The translations under genes were made by a program, and so were the position numbers. Source: Chryseobacterium antibioticum (GTDB lineage Bacteria; Bacteroidota; Bacteroidia; Flavobacteriales; Weeksellaceae). Taken from it: DNA of 64,000 nucleotides. Of this stretch, positions 33,204 to 42,389 are shown piece after piece (the stretch's first letter is position 1; each line of letters opens with the position of its first letter). The notes below the pieces were generated by a model. It was not told the origin of the DNA. It made no database searches and saw only the letters and a list, made by a program, of their open reading frames with translations. The stretch is from assembly GCF_012927325.1 (NCBI RefSeq), contig NZ_JABBGI010000007.1, forward strand, positions 1 to 64,000, written 5' to 3'.

Positions 33204-36116
33204 TTAGTACCCGAAGATCTCTTCAAGAGACACCTCCTGGAACGTTCCCATTTTATTGATGGATTCCATATTCAGATTTTCTTTTTTACCGATGATCGCC
33301 GTGTTATATTTCACAGGCTTAACCTCAGTATCGTAGAAACTGGTAAGTTGCGGCAACGTCAATCCCTGAATTTCAGAATAAATATCTTTTCTGATATCAT
33401 AATCAACACCCAGCTTTTTCAATGCCAGCTGATTAAAGAAAATATTCGTTCTATTAATTCTGTTGGAAGCGATCTGCTTCAGTGCAGAACCTCTTGAGTT
33501 CTCAAACTGTGCAGGAATCTGAGGAAGAGAAGCCATAAGATCATTCATCGCATTCACTGCTAAAGGAAGCTTATTAGCCTGAGTTCCGATATAGTTCGTG
33601 ATATAATTCGCATGTTCTTTTTCTGCAGCATTCACGTAAGAAACATAAGCAGAATAAGCCAGTGACTTACTTTCTCTGATCTCCTGGAATACGATAGAAG
33701 ACAATCCTCTTCCAAAATACTCGTTGAAAACATTCGCTTTTCCGAAGTTGCCTAAATTCACCTCACTTCCTTTGGCTACCTTAGACATTTCCATCTGAAC
33801 CATGTCATAGTTCGTGAAGTATACTTTTCCTTCTGCTGAAGGCTCCTGATATTCTTTAGCTTTTGCCGGCTGAAGACTCGCTGTCGCAATATAAGGCTTA
33901 ACCGCTTTCTCTAACCCTGACTGATCCTGTCCGTAAAGCAATATTTCATACGGAGACTGGTTCAATGCTTTGATCTTCTTAGTAAGTTCTGCAACATCGA
34001 TGCTTTCAAGACGTTCCTTAGAAACCACATCCGCCATTCTGGAATTCTTGCCATATTTAGCATAATTCGTAAGAGCGTTCATGATTCTTGTCTTATCTTT
34101 TTTAGCAGCATCTCTCGACTCTAAGATCGTTTTCACTGTTTTACTATAAGTATCTTTATCTGCTTTTACATTTGTCAGCCAATGGTTCATCAACTCTGCC
34201 CCTTTCTTCATATTGGCTTCAAGACCGCTTAATGTAATAAAGATCTGGTCGTTAGATGTTCTGAAGCTGTAAGTGATTCCCAGTTTATAGAATTCCCCTT
34301 TAAGTTGCTCAGGAGTATATTTATCCGTTCCAAGGTATTCGAAAAGCGTTACCGCGATTGAAAGCTCCTTATCATTATCCGTTCCGAAAGGGAAAATATA
34401 ACTGATCTGAGCCACGTCATTATACTTGTTCTTTACAAAACTTACCTTCTTATCTTTAATCTGAGAAGTCTGGATCGCAGCTTTATAATCAATAAATTCA
34501 GGCTTGATTTCAGATACTTTGGTTCCTAAAATATCTTTAAGGAAAGGCGATTGAGCATCTCTGTTCAGTTTGATTGGTGTAATTCCGGGATTCTGTACAC
34601 GAACCAATTTATCATTCACTCCTTTTTCTTTGTAGACTACCACATAGTTGTCTTTGAAAAATTCATTCGCAAACTTAACAACATCTGCCTTCGTGATTTT
34701 TTCATATTGATTGATATCATCAAGCTCCTGCTCCCAGCTTATCCCATTGATATAAATGCTGTAAAGATTAGTTGCCAGCCCGTCTGCCGTCTCCCAGGTC
34801 TTCATACGCTGTACTTTCTTATCATTCACAATGGCTTTCAGCATCCAATCCGGGAACTGTCCTTTCTTCACTAAATCCAGCTGGTCTAATAACAGCTTTT
34901 TGGCATCATCAAAACTCTGTCCGTCTTTCGGAGTCACAGACATCGTAAAGGCACCATAGGTTTTAAAAGCAGATTCGTAAGCTCCTGCACTTAATACCTT
35001 CTGTGTCTGATTCATATTAAGATCTATCAGACCTGCATCACCGCTGTTACTTAAAATTTCGGCAACAACATCCGCCAGTCTTGCATTCTGAGTTCCATTG
35101 GAATCTGATCTCCAGGCCATGGTCATTCTCTGTGTGCTAGGGCTTTTCACGGTTCTTGTTACAATGCTTTCCATCGGCTGTTCAGACACCATCTTTTTCA
35201 TTGGCAGCTCCTTGTATTTGAAAGATCCAAAATACTGATCTACCATTTTAATGGTTTTATCAAAATCCAAGTCTCCTACCAAAACAACAGCCATATTATT
35301 CGGCACATAATACGTATCAAAATATTTATGGATAGCAACCATTGAAGGGCTCTTCAAATGCTCTGAAGTTCCGATCGTTGTCTGCTGTCCGTTTGGATGT
35401 TTTGGGAAAAGCGCTTCCATCATCGCATAATTCACGAGACGGCCGTCATTATCCTGAGCTCTGTTATATTCTTCATACACCGCTTCCAGTTCTGTGTGGA
35501 AAAGACGTAATACCAGTTCAGAAAAACGCTCTTTTTCTACTTTCAGCCATTTTTCCAGCTCGTTAGCAGGAATATTGTTTTTATAAACGGTTTCGTCTAG
35601 CCATGTATGAGCATTCGTCCCTGTTGCTCCCAGTGATGAAATAGCCTTGTCATATTCATTGGCAATAGCATATTTCGAAGCCTCCTGAGAAACTTCATCT
35701 ATTTTCTTATAGAGTAATTTTTTCTTTTCAGGATCCTTTTCAGCTTTGTGCTGCTCATAAAGGTCAGAGATCTGCTGTAGCAATGCTTTCTCCTTGGCCC
35801 AGTCCTGAGTTCCCAAATGAGAAGTCCCTTTGAAAACCATATGTTCCAGGTAATGCGCCAAACCAGTATTGTCACTTGGATCATTATTGGATCCTGTTCT
35901 TACCGGAATATAGGTCTGAATTCTCGGAGCATCGTCATTTTTCGCCAGATACACTTTCAATCCGTTTTTCAGAGTATAAACCCTTACTCCTGCTTGATCA
36001 TTTTTTACGGTTTCATAAGTATACCCTTGGCTGTCCGTCACCTTCTGAGTATCAAACTTCTGTGCCATTGCATGCAACATGCAGAAAAGCGATACAGAAA
36101 TAAAAAATTTCTTCAT
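33204..36116 (-). CDS. M16-family (pitrilysin-type) zinc metallopeptidase
   Basis: A 970-residue secreted peptidase with a signal peptide (SVSLFCMLHAMAQ). The inverted zinc motif HYLEHMVFKG (near residue 90) contains both His ligands and the catalytic Glu, and the third ligand is expected in ELEAVYEEYNRAQD. Two M16 halves are visible: an active N-terminal domain pair and a C-terminal inactive pair, as in single-chain pitrilysins. It would degrade peptides in the periplasm. It interrupts the pigment locus on the opposite strand, and no functional tie is evident. Confidence 0.93.
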   Translation of the reverse strand: MKKFFISVSLFCMLHAMAQKFDTQKVTDSQGYTYETVKNDQAGVRVYTLKNGLKVYLAKNDDAPRIQTYIPVRTGSNNDPSDNTGLAHYLEHMVFKGTSHLGTQDWAKEKALLQQISDLYEQHKAEKDPEKKKLLYKKIDEVSQEASKYAIANEYDKAISSLGATGTNAHTWLDETVYKNNIPANELEKWLKVEKERFSELVLRLFHTELEAVYEEYNRAQDNDGRLVNYAMMEALFPKHPNGQQTTIGTSEHLKSPSMVAIHKYFDTYYVPNNMAVVLVGDLDFDKTIKMVDQYFGSFKYKELPMKKMVSEQPMESIVTRTVKSPSTQRMTMAWRSDSNGTQNARLADVVAEILSNSGDAGLIDLNMNQTQKVLSAGAYESAFKTYGAFTMSVTPKDGQSFDDAKKLLLDQLDLVKKGQFPDWMLKAIVNDKKVQRMKTWETADGLATNLYSIYINGISWEQELDDINQYEKITKADVVKFANEFFKDNYVVVYKEKGVNDKLVRVQNPGITPIKLNRDAQSPFLKDILGTKVSEIKPEFIDYKAAIQTSQIKDKKVSFVKNKYNDVAQISYIFPFGTDNDKELSIAVTLFEYLGTDKYTPEQLKGEFYKLGITYSFRTSNDQIFITLSGLEANMKKGAELMNHWLTNVKADKDTYSKTVKTILESRDAAKKDKTRIMNALTNYAKYGKNSRMADVVSKERLESIDVAELTKKIKALNQSPYEILLYGQDQSGLEKAVKPYIATASLQPAKAKEYQEPSAEGKVYFTNYDMVQMEMSKVAKGSEVNLGNFGKANVFNEYFGRGLSSIVFQEIRESKSLAYSAYVSYVNAAEKEHANYITNYIGTQANKLPLAVNAMNDLMASLPQIPAQFENSRGSALKQIASNRINRTNIFFNQLALKKLGVDYDIRKDIYSEIQGLTLPQLTSFYDTEVKPVKYNTAIIGKKENLNMESINKMGTFQEVSLEEIFGY

Positions 36117-36380
36117 AAGTCTTATTTATTTTAATCCAAATTTCTTAGAGCTCTATTAGTCTACATTTATAACACACTTGTTACAGCAAATCCATTACAA
36201 ATGCACGATTAAAATTTTCGGCTCAAAAATTGAATTTATCCTTTAAAAATGCAGATCCCGGTCATTGCTGTTTAATATGATTTACATATAATGTATTTTC
36301 ACTATTTTAGCCAACTCATTAAAAAGAATTAAAAAGGTGAACCGTTTTTCATCTTAAAGTAAAAGAATAATACTGTTTAC
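36117..36380. other. Divergent intergenic region
   Basis: About 260 AT-rich bases between the M16 gene and the next plus-strand gene. Both promoters of this divergent pair should lie here, but I see no full TTG/TAnnTTTG match on either strand. No repeats or RNA gene seen. Confidence 0.4.
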
Positions 36381-36785
36381 ATGAAAAAACAAGACCTGCC
36401 TCAGGACGAAAGCAATCTGAAGTCAGCAAACATGACCGAAGTCTTATATGTGACGGACGAAAACGACAATTATACGACAGCCAACAGCATCGGCTGGGAA
36501 GCTAAAAAAGCAGCCCTGGAAGAATCTCTGGAGCTTATTCATGAAAGAATTGAAGAAGCCAGACAGGATGTTGCCAATAACACAGTAAGTCCCATTATTT
36601 ATTTCATGGAACTTAATAAAATGGATTTGGGTGTTTTATCTTCCTATGTCGGAATGTGGCAATGGAGAGTGAAAAGACACACCAACCCAAAAGTATTCAA
36701 AACACTAAGCGAAACCGTACTGAAAAAATATGCCGACGCATTCGGAATTTCAGTGGATGAACTAAAGAACTTTGACGGAAAATAA
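36381..36785 (+). CDS. Small protein with an XRE-like helix-turn-helix C-terminus
   Basis: A 134-residue cytoplasmic protein. Residues 1-60 are acidic and helical (AALEESLELIHERIEEARQD). Residues about 75-130 resemble a diverged Cro/C1-type helix-turn-helix: MDLGVLSSYVGMWQWRVKRH then LKKYADAFGISVDELKNF, the last part being the usual XRE ending. No named family is recognised. It comes first in the second plus-strand pigment unit, so it might be a local regulator or an adaptor. DNA binding is an inference and needs testing. Confidence 0.6.
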   Translation: MKKQDLPQDESNLKSANMTEVLYVTDENDNYTTANSIGWEAKKAALEESLELIHERIEEARQDVANNTVSPIIYFMELNKMDLGVLSSYVGMWQWRVKRHTNPKVFKTLSETVLKKYADAFGISVDELKNFDGK

Positions 36786-36850
36786 TACGGAAATGAAGCA
36801 TACTTATATGTGTAATTTCATTTCGCCAATGAAAAAGATAAAAGCAGCAA

Positions 36851-37846
36851 ATGAAACTTAACTTTGAACACCATCAGACCGCGCATTGCGAAAACGGTGT
36901 TGCCTCCAATCTGTTACTCAATAAAGGCTTAAAACTCAGTGAACCAATGATCTTTGGGATCGGTTCCGGATTGTTTTTTGTCTATCTGCCATTTTTGAAA
37001 GTCAATTTCGCCCCAGGCTTCAGCTATCGCCCGATGCCCGGTGCTATTTTCAGCAAAGCAGCCAAAAGATTGGGAATTAAAATCAAAAGAGAAAAATTTT
37101 CGAATCCTAAAGAGGCACAGTCTGCTTTAGAAAGAAACTTACAACAGAATATTCCTACAGGACTTCAGGTAGGCGTTTTTAACCTTACCTACTTCCCTGA
37201 AGAATATAAATTCCACTTCAATGCACACAACCTTGTGGTATACGGAAAAGAAGACGGGAAATTCCTGATTAGCGATCCGGTGATGGATTACACCACCTCA
37301 TTATCTGAAGCCGAGCTGGAAAAGGTAAGATATGCTAAAGGCGCACTTCCGCCAAAAGGACATATGTACTACCCTACTTACATTCCTGAAAATGTAAATA
37401 TTGAAGAGGCCATTAAAAAAGGAATCAAAGATACCTGCAAAAACATGCTGGCTCCTGTTCCTCTTATCGGCGTAAAAGCCATGAGGTGGGTCGCAAAAAG
37501 CATCCCGAAATGGGCTGAAAAGAAAGGAACTAAAGTCACCAACCACTATCTGGGCCAACTGATCAGAATGCAGGAGGAGATTGGTACCGGTGGAGGTGGT
37601 TTCAGATTTATTTATGGAGCCTTTCTTCAGGAAGCAGCAGTCATTCTTAAAAATGATGAATTAAAAGAACTATCCAAAGAAATCACCGCAATTGGTGACC
37701 TGTGGAGAGATTTTGCCGTGGATATTGCCCGTGTTTACAAAAACAGAAATTCAAAAAGCGATATCTACAACAACCTTTCAAAATCTATGCTTCACATTGC
37801 TGATCTGGAAGAAGCTTTCTATAAAAAACTGAGAAAAGCGATCTGA
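36851..37846 (+). CDS. BtrH-like acyl-ACP acyltransferase (BtrH_N/DUF4872)
   Basis: A 331-residue protein whose N-terminus FEHHQTAHCENGVASNLLL matches the BtrH_N domain; Cys13 next to His12 is the likely nucleophile. In butirosin synthesis BtrH moves an acyl group from an ACP to an amino sugar. The middle part (NLTYFPEEYKFHFNAHNLVVYG ... LISDPVMDY) is the papain-like fold with a His and Asp. The C-terminal part is helical. With two ACPs in the locus, it is a good candidate for moving the polyene acyl chain from ACP to an acceptor such as the resorcinol. It is followed after one base by an ABC ATPase. Confidence 0.8.
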   Translation: MKLNFEHHQTAHCENGVASNLLLNKGLKLSEPMIFGIGSGLFFVYLPFLKVNFAPGFSYRPMPGAIFSKAAKRLGIKIKREKFSNPKEAQSALERNLQQNIPTGLQVGVFNLTYFPEEYKFHFNAHNLVVYGKEDGKFLISDPVMDYTTSLSEAELEKVRYAKGALPPKGHMYYPTYIPENVNIEEAIKKGIKDTCKNMLAPVPLIGVKAMRWVAKSIPKWAEKKGTKVTNHYLGQLIRMQEEIGTGGGGFRFIYGAFLQEAAVILKNDELKELSKEITAIGDLWRDFAVDIARVYKNRNSKSDIYNNLSKSMLHIADLEEAFYKKLRKAI

Positions 37847-37847
37847 T

Positions 37848-38606
37848 ATGGCAGAGAATATGATTGAGATCAAAAATCTATATAAAAAGTACAAAAACTC
37901 CGAAGAGTTTTCTGTGAACGATATCTCGCTGAATATTGAGAAAAATGAGATCTATGGAATTTTGGGGCCTAATGGTGCCGGAAAAACCACTTTGATTTCT
38001 ATGCTTTCAGGTCTGATAAAACCTACTTCCGGACAATTTACCATCAATGGATTGTCTCCTCAGAAAGACAGTTTCAAGATCAAAGAGATCATCGGAATCG
38101 TCCCTCAGGAATATGCACTCTATCCTACCCTTACGGCTAAAGAAAACTTAATGTTTTACGGAAGCCTGTACGGATTAAAGCATAAAGAACTTAAAAGAAC
38201 CATCGATGAATCTTTAGAAATCATGGGACTTTCAAAGTTTGCAGATAAAAAGGTAGAACAATTTTCAGGAGGAATGAAACGCCGCTGCAACCTTATCGCA
38301 GGAACGCTTCACAATCCTAAAGTATTGTTTCTGGATGAACCTACAGTAGGTGTTGATGTTCAGTCTAAGAAAGTAATCATCGATTTCTTACAGGAACTGA
38401 ATAAAAACGGAACGTGTATCATTTACACCTCCCACCACCTTTCCGAGGCAGAAGAATTCTGTACGAAGATCGCCATTATCGACAGAGGAAGAATCCACGC
38501 AGTAGGAACACCGGAAGAACTGGTGTCACAGATCACCAACGCTGAAAACCTGGAAGACGTTTTCATATCATTAACAGGAAAAGAACTAAGAGATGTTGTT
38601 GTATAA
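37848..38606 (+). CDS. ABC transporter ATP-binding protein
   Basis: A 252-residue ABC ATPase with Walker A GPNGAGKTT, Q-loop VPQEYALYP, signature FSGGMKRR (slightly changed from LSGGQ), Walker B VLFLDEPTVGVD and the switch His in YTSHHLSEAEE. It is of the ABC-2 exporter class and overlaps the permease gene by 14 bases. With the permease it should form a dimeric exporter in the inner membrane. Its place between BtrH-like and thioesterase genes points to export of a pigment-related lipid. Confidence 0.93.
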   Translation: MAENMIEIKNLYKKYKNSEEFSVNDISLNIEKNEIYGILGPNGAGKTTLISMLSGLIKPTSGQFTINGLSPQKDSFKIKEIIGIVPQEYALYPTLTAKENLMFYGSLYGLKHKELKRTIDESLEIMGLSKFADKKVEQFSGGMKRRCNLIAGTLHNPKVLFLDEPTVGVDVQSKKVIIDFLQELNKNGTCIIYTSHHLSEAEEFCTKIAIIDRGRIHAVGTPEELVSQITNAENLEDVFISLTGKELRDVVV

Positions 38607-39861
38607 ACTTTGGAGAAGCTTCGTGAAGGAAATCCTTCTTCTGAAGAGAGATATCGGGGGAATAGTCATTATTTTCGTCATGCCGTTGCTGCTAATTGTG
38701 ACGATCACTTTAATTCAGGATTCTACTTTCAAAAATCTGGAAGGCTCAAAAATTCCGATTATTTTTATTGACAATGATAAGTCTGAGGTCTCAAAAAACA
38801 TAAAACAGGAACTGGAAACCAGCAAAACATTCCAGCTACTGACGAATTATACTGAAAAGTCAGCACAAGATGCCGTTTTCTCAGGAGATTATCAGATGGC
38901 TATCGTCATTCCTGAAAATTTAACAAAAGATTTAAATTCAAATATTGATTCTAAGGTTCAGACGATCGTAAGCTCGTTTGGATTGGAAGGTGATTCTGCA
39001 GCTGTGAAAAAAACAGCTCCAAAAGCAAAAGAAATTCATCTGTATTTTGACCCCGCTACGAATGCAGGATTCAAAAATTCTGTGATGAATTCCGTGAATA
39101 AAATGGTTTTTGAGATCGAGAATAAAAAAATCTACAAAGCATTCCAGGATCAGCTGGGCACAGAGGAAAACCTCGATGAGAACAAAAACCTCATCAGTTT
39201 CAAAGAAATTACCCCAAAAAAAGGTCCGATAGACGTCATGCCGAATTCCGTTCAGCACAACGTTCCGGCATGGACACTTTTTGCGATCTTCTTTATTGTA
39301 GTTCCTTTATCCATCAACTTGGTTAAAGAAAAAAGCCAGGGCACGAGCGTAAGAGCAAGGATCAGTCCTACCCCATATTTCGTTCATATTTTAGGAAAAA
39401 CATTCACTTATCTGATTATTTGCATCATCCAGTTTTTACTGATGGTGGCAGTGGGAATCTATCTTTTCCCGTATATGGATCTCCCGGCATTCGATGTTTC
39501 GGGAAAAATGTTCCAGCTTATTGTGGTCACCTTATTTTCGGGATTGGCAGCTATTGGATTTGGTGTTTTACTGGGAACTATTGCAGATACTCAGGAACAG
39601 TCGGCACCTTTTGGAGCTACTTCAGTAGTCGTTCTGGCGGCTATCGGAGGAATATGGGTTCCTGTATTTTTAATGCCGGAATTTATGCAAACTGTGGCGA
39701 AATTTTCCCCAATGAACTGGGGACTGAACGCTTACTACGATATTATTTTAAGAAACAGTGGTATTGGAGGAATTGCGAAAGAACTTGCATTCCTCTTTGC
39801 GTTCTACATTGCGATGGTCGCGATTTCTATTTTTTACGAAAGGAAACAAAATGCAGTCTAA
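38593..39861 (+). CDS. ABC-2 type transporter permease
   Basis: A 422-residue membrane protein with one N-terminal helix (GGIVIIFVMPLLLIVTITLI), a large extracytoplasmic loop of about 200 residues and five or six C-terminal helices starting at VPAWTLFAIFFIVVPLSINLVKEK. This YhhJ/YadH-like architecture is typical of ABC-2 exporters. It overlaps the ATPase gene at its start and the thioesterase gene at its end. Substrate unknown; a lipid or pigment is suggested by the locus. Confidence 0.9.
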   Translation: MLLYKLWRSFVKEILLLKRDIGGIVIIFVMPLLLIVTITLIQDSTFKNLEGSKIPIIFIDNDKSEVSKNIKQELETSKTFQLLTNYTEKSAQDAVFSGDYQMAIVIPENLTKDLNSNIDSKVQTIVSSFGLEGDSAAVKKTAPKAKEIHLYFDPATNAGFKNSVMNSVNKMVFEIENKKIYKAFQDQLGTEENLDENKNLISFKEITPKKGPIDVMPNSVQHNVPAWTLFAIFFIVVPLSINLVKEKSQGTSVRARISPTPYFVHILGKTFTYLIICIIQFLLMVAVGIYLFPYMDLPAFDVSGKMFQLIVVTLFSGLAAIGFGVLLGTIADTQEQSAPFGATSVVVLAAIGGIWVPVFLMPEFMQTVAKFSPMNWGLNAYYDIILRNSGIGGIAKELAFLFAFYIAMVAISIFYERKQNAV

Positions 39862-40276
39862 AGAAAATATATTAACCTGTACGGAAGAAGTAAGGGTAAG
39901 GTTCAATGAAACAGATCCGCTGGGTATTGTCTGGCACGGCCATTATATCGTGTATTTCGAGGACGGGAGAGAAGCTTTCGGAAGAGAGCACGGCCTTACT
40001 TATCTTGATATTCAGAGAGAAGGCTACGTTACCCCTATTGTAAAAAGCACCTGTGAACATTTCCTTCCGTTAAAATATGGAGAAACGTTTAGAATTGTAA
40101 CCACTTTTGTGAATTCAGTGTCTGCAAAACTTATCTATACCTACGAACTGTTCAATCAGGATAACAAACTTGTGTGCAGTGGAGAAACCATCCAGGTTTT
40201 CTTAGACAGTAACGGAAGCTTATGCCTTTATAATCCTGAGTTTTTTCAGGCATGGAAAAATAAAATGGGATTATAA
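39851..40276 (+). CDS. Acyl thioesterase, 4HBT hotdog family
   Basis: A 141-residue hotdog thioesterase. I use the ATG at 39851, which overlaps the permease stop; longer readings would be inside the permease. The motif RFNETDPLGIVWHGHYIVYFEDGREAF holds the catalytic Asp followed by His, as in 4-hydroxybenzoyl-CoA thioesterases and the ApeG-like proteins of aryl-polyene clusters. It probably edits or releases acyl chains from ACP. It overlaps the next ketosynthase gene by one base (TAATG), so the genes are tightly coupled. Confidence 0.88.
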   Translation: MQSKENILTCTEEVRVRFNETDPLGIVWHGHYIVYFEDGREAFGREHGLTYLDIQREGYVTPIVKSTCEHFLPLKYGETFRIVTTFVNSVSAKLIYTYELFNQDNKLVCSGETIQVFLDSNGSLCLYNPEFFQAWKNKMGL

Positions 40277-41409
40277 TGAGAAAAGAAATTTATATTACAG
40301 ACTACAACTGCGTCACTCCTTTAGGGTTTGATGTTTCTTCTAACTGGAATCATCTGGTGGAAGGAAAATCTGGAGTAACATTACATAAAGTTATCGACAA
40401 TCAGGAAGCTTTTTATGCTTCCATTATTGATACTGAAAAGCTGGAAGAAGAATTTAAAAGCAATTTTGACAGCCCAAATTTTACAAGACTGGAAAAAATG
40501 TTTCTTCTCAGTCTTAAACCTCTTATTGAAAAGTATGAAATTTCGGAAGAAACGGCTTTCATATTATCTACCACCAAAGGAAACATCAGTTTATTAAAAA
40601 ATCAGACGGAATTGCCTGAAGGGGTTTATCTGTCAAAATTAGCTCAGAAAATTGCTTACCATTTTGGGTTTAAAACTAAACCTATTGTGGTTTCCAATGC
40701 CTGCGTTTCAGGAGTAATGGCTATTGCCGTTGCCAAAAATATGATTCAGGCCGGAAAATATAAAGACGCTTTTGTGATTGCCGGCGATGAGGTTTCGGAG
40801 TTTGTGATCTCAGGATTCAATTCTTTCCAGGCCATTGGAACAGAACCGTGCAAACCTTATGATAAAAACAGGAACGGAATCAATATTGGTGAAGCTACGG
40901 CAGCTGTGTATATTACCTCTGCCCCAAGCGAAAACGAAAAATTTAGGTTTAAAATAGCTGGAGACTCTGCGGTGAATGATGCCAATCATATTTCCGGGCC
41001 TTCCAGAACAGGAGACGGGCTGTATGCTAGCATCAAAAATGCAATGACTGAAGCTCATGTAACTTCAGAGCAGATTGATTTTATTTCTGCCCACGGAACT
41101 GCCACCATCTACAATGATGAAATGGAAGCGATTGCTTTCAACAGAATGGACCTTCAACATGCTCCGTTAAACAGCATGAAAGGGTATTATGGTCATTGTC
41201 TCGGTGCATCAGGGCTTTTGGAAAGTATTATTTCCATGGAAAGCGCCCGCCACGGAATCCTGATCCCATCTAAAAATTTTGAAGAGATGGGAGTTTCCCA
41301 GTCTTTAAACATTATTGAAGAGAACCAGTCTGCAACTATTCAGTATATTTTAAAAACCGCTTCAGGATTCGGAGGATGCAATGCGGCTATAGTTTTGGAA
41401 AAATGTTAA
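40276..41409 (+). CDS. Beta-ketoacyl-ACP synthase (KS, FabF/ApeR-like)
   Basis: A 377-residue ketosynthase of the KAS I/II fold. The catalytic Cys is C143 ([13 protein letters not shown]), and the two His are in [11 protein letters not shown] and [11 protein letters not shown], so the Cys-His-His triad is complete. It would extend acyl-ACP by decarboxylative condensation with malonyl-ACP. It is the first of three condensing-enzyme-like genes next to an ACP, as in aryl-polyene clusters. The next gene, a half-sized ketosynthase-like protein, starts two bases after its stop and could be its partner. Confidence 0.9.
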   Translation: MRKEIYITDYNCVTPLGFDVSSNWNHLVEGKSGVTLHKVIDNQEAFYASIIDTEKLEEEFKSNFDSPNFTRLEKMFLLSLKPLIEKYEISEETAFILSTTKGNISLLKNQTELPEGVYLSKLAQKIAYHFGFKTKPIVVSNACVSGVMAIAVAKNMIQAGKYKDAFVIAGDEVSEFVISGFNSFQAIGTEPCKPYDKNRNGINIGEATAAVYITSAPSENEKFRFKIAGDSAVNDANHISGPSRTGDGLYASIKNAMTEAHVTSEQIDFISAHGTATIYNDEMEAIAFNRMDLQHAPLNSMKGYYGHCLGASGLLESIISMESARHGILIPSKNFEEMGVSQSLNIIEENQSATIQYILKTASGFGGCNAAIVLEKC

Positions 41410-41410
41410 A

Positions 41411-41959
41411 ATGAAAGTGATGAAAAAAACTGACAGTTGTACCATAGAGCATTCAAAAATAACCGTTAACGGAAACCCTGTTTTTGAAAGCCAGACAGAG
41501 ATATTTCATGACTTTGCGAAAGAAGCCTATAAAGTCCTGGAACTCAATTACCCCAAATTTCATAAGATGGATAATCTGAGTAAGCTTGCTTTTCTCGCTG
41601 CTGAAATGATTTTAAAAGAGGAAGACCACAGCAGAACAGCATTGGTTCTTGCCAACAGATCATCAAGTCTGGACACGGATTTTAAATACCAGGAAAGCAT
41701 CAACTCACAGGAGAATTACTTCCCGAGTCCGGCCGTATTTGTCTACACCTTACCTAACATCTGTGTAGGCGAGATCAGCATTAAACATAAAATGCAGACG
41801 GAGAATGCCTTTTTTGTCCTGGATGAATTGGATGAACAATTTTTAAACGATTATGCAGAGCAGATCCTGATATCCGGAAAAGCAGAAAAAGTTCTCTGCG
41901 GCTGGACAGAACTTTATCAGGAAAATTATAAAGCTTTTGTATATTTGCTAACCCTGTAA
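41411..41959 (+). CDS. Half-size ketosynthase-like protein lacking the catalytic Cys
   Basis: A 182-residue protein, about half the length of a ketosynthase. The pattern is that of a KS N-terminal domain: [50 protein letters not shown] and a [15 protein letters not shown] strand-turn. At the position of the catalytic Cys it reads [12 protein letters not shown], with no Cys, and the C-terminal half with the His residues is missing. It may be a structural or chain-length partner of the upstream KS. A start at 41420 is also possible. Alternatives are a decayed KS. Confidence 0.6.
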   Translation: MKVMKKTDSCTIEHSKITVNGNPVFESQTEIFHDFAKEAYKVLELNYPKFHKMDNLSKLAFLAAEMILKEEDHSRTALVLANRSSSLDTDFKYQESINSQENYFPSPAVFVYTLPNICVGEISIKHKMQTENAFFVLDELDEQFLNDYAEQILISGKAEKVLCGWTELYQENYKAFVYLLTL

Positions 41960-42041
41960 AAATGTAACAATATAACAGTGTAGCAATGTAACAATCCTAA
42001 AATTGGTAAACTGGTACATTGATACATTGGTAAATTAAATA
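41960..42041. repeat. Intergenic inverted-repeat element A, upstream of ACP 1
   Basis: AATGTAACAATATAACAGTG... on the left is mirrored by ATTGGTAAACTGGTACATTG... on the right, as an imperfect palindrome of about 35-bp arms around CCTAAA. Within each arm a motif like TTGNTACA recurs about every nine bases. The same family is found in three other gaps of this locus. Confidence 0.75.
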
Positions 42042-42044
42042 ATT

Positions 42045-42302
42045 ATGGAAAACTTAAAAACAGAATTGAAGCACAAAATTATTGAAGTTCTTAACCTTGA
42101 AGACGTTTCTGTAGAGGAAATCAAAGATACAGATCCGTTATTCGGAGGCGGATTGGGTCTTGATTCTATTGATGCTCTTGAACTTATTGTTCTTTTGGAT
42201 AAAGACTACGGAATAAAATTAGCTGATCCTAAAAAAGGAAAGGAAATTTTCCAGTCTATCGATACAATGGCTCAGTTCATAGAAGACAACAGAACGAAAT
42301 AA
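42045..42302 (+). CDS. Acyl carrier protein 1
   Basis: An 85-residue ACP. The phosphopantetheine site is Ser41 in LGLDSIDALEL, and the fold has the normal four-helix acidic pattern. It carries growing acyl chains for the neighbouring ketosynthases. It differs clearly from ACP 2 of the minus-strand arm (GGGLGLDSID against KTLGLDSLDY), so the two may serve different chains, for example polyene and resorcinol precursors. It is bracketed by repeat elements A and B. Confidence 0.93.
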   Translation: MENLKTELKHKIIEVLNLEDVSVEEIKDTDPLFGGGLGLDSIDALELIVLLDKDYGIKLADPKKGKEIFQSIDTMAQFIEDNRTK

Positions 42303-42387
42303 TTCATTCAATCTAGCAATGTATCAATCTACCAGTTTACCAATATTATTACACTGGTAGATTGATACATTATTACATTATAAAATA
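42303..42387. repeat. Intergenic inverted-repeat element B, downstream of ACP 1
   Basis: A perfect 19-bp inverted repeat: AATGTATCAATCTACCAGT (42318-42336) and ACTGGTAGATTGATACATT (42353-42371) with a 16-base loop. Flanking bases extend the similarity. Same family as elements A, C and D. There is no T run directly after it, so it is not a standard terminator. Confidence 0.85.
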
Positions 42388-42389
42388 AA

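Noticed and set aside
39420..39875. 151-codon plus-strand frame over the ABC permease end
   Set aside because: It is a +1 shadow of the permease; the permease frame has the expected membrane helices.
42303..42387. Element B as a plain terminator of ACP 1
   Set aside because: No T run follows the stem and the same sequence family occurs in three other gaps, so it is treated as a repeat.
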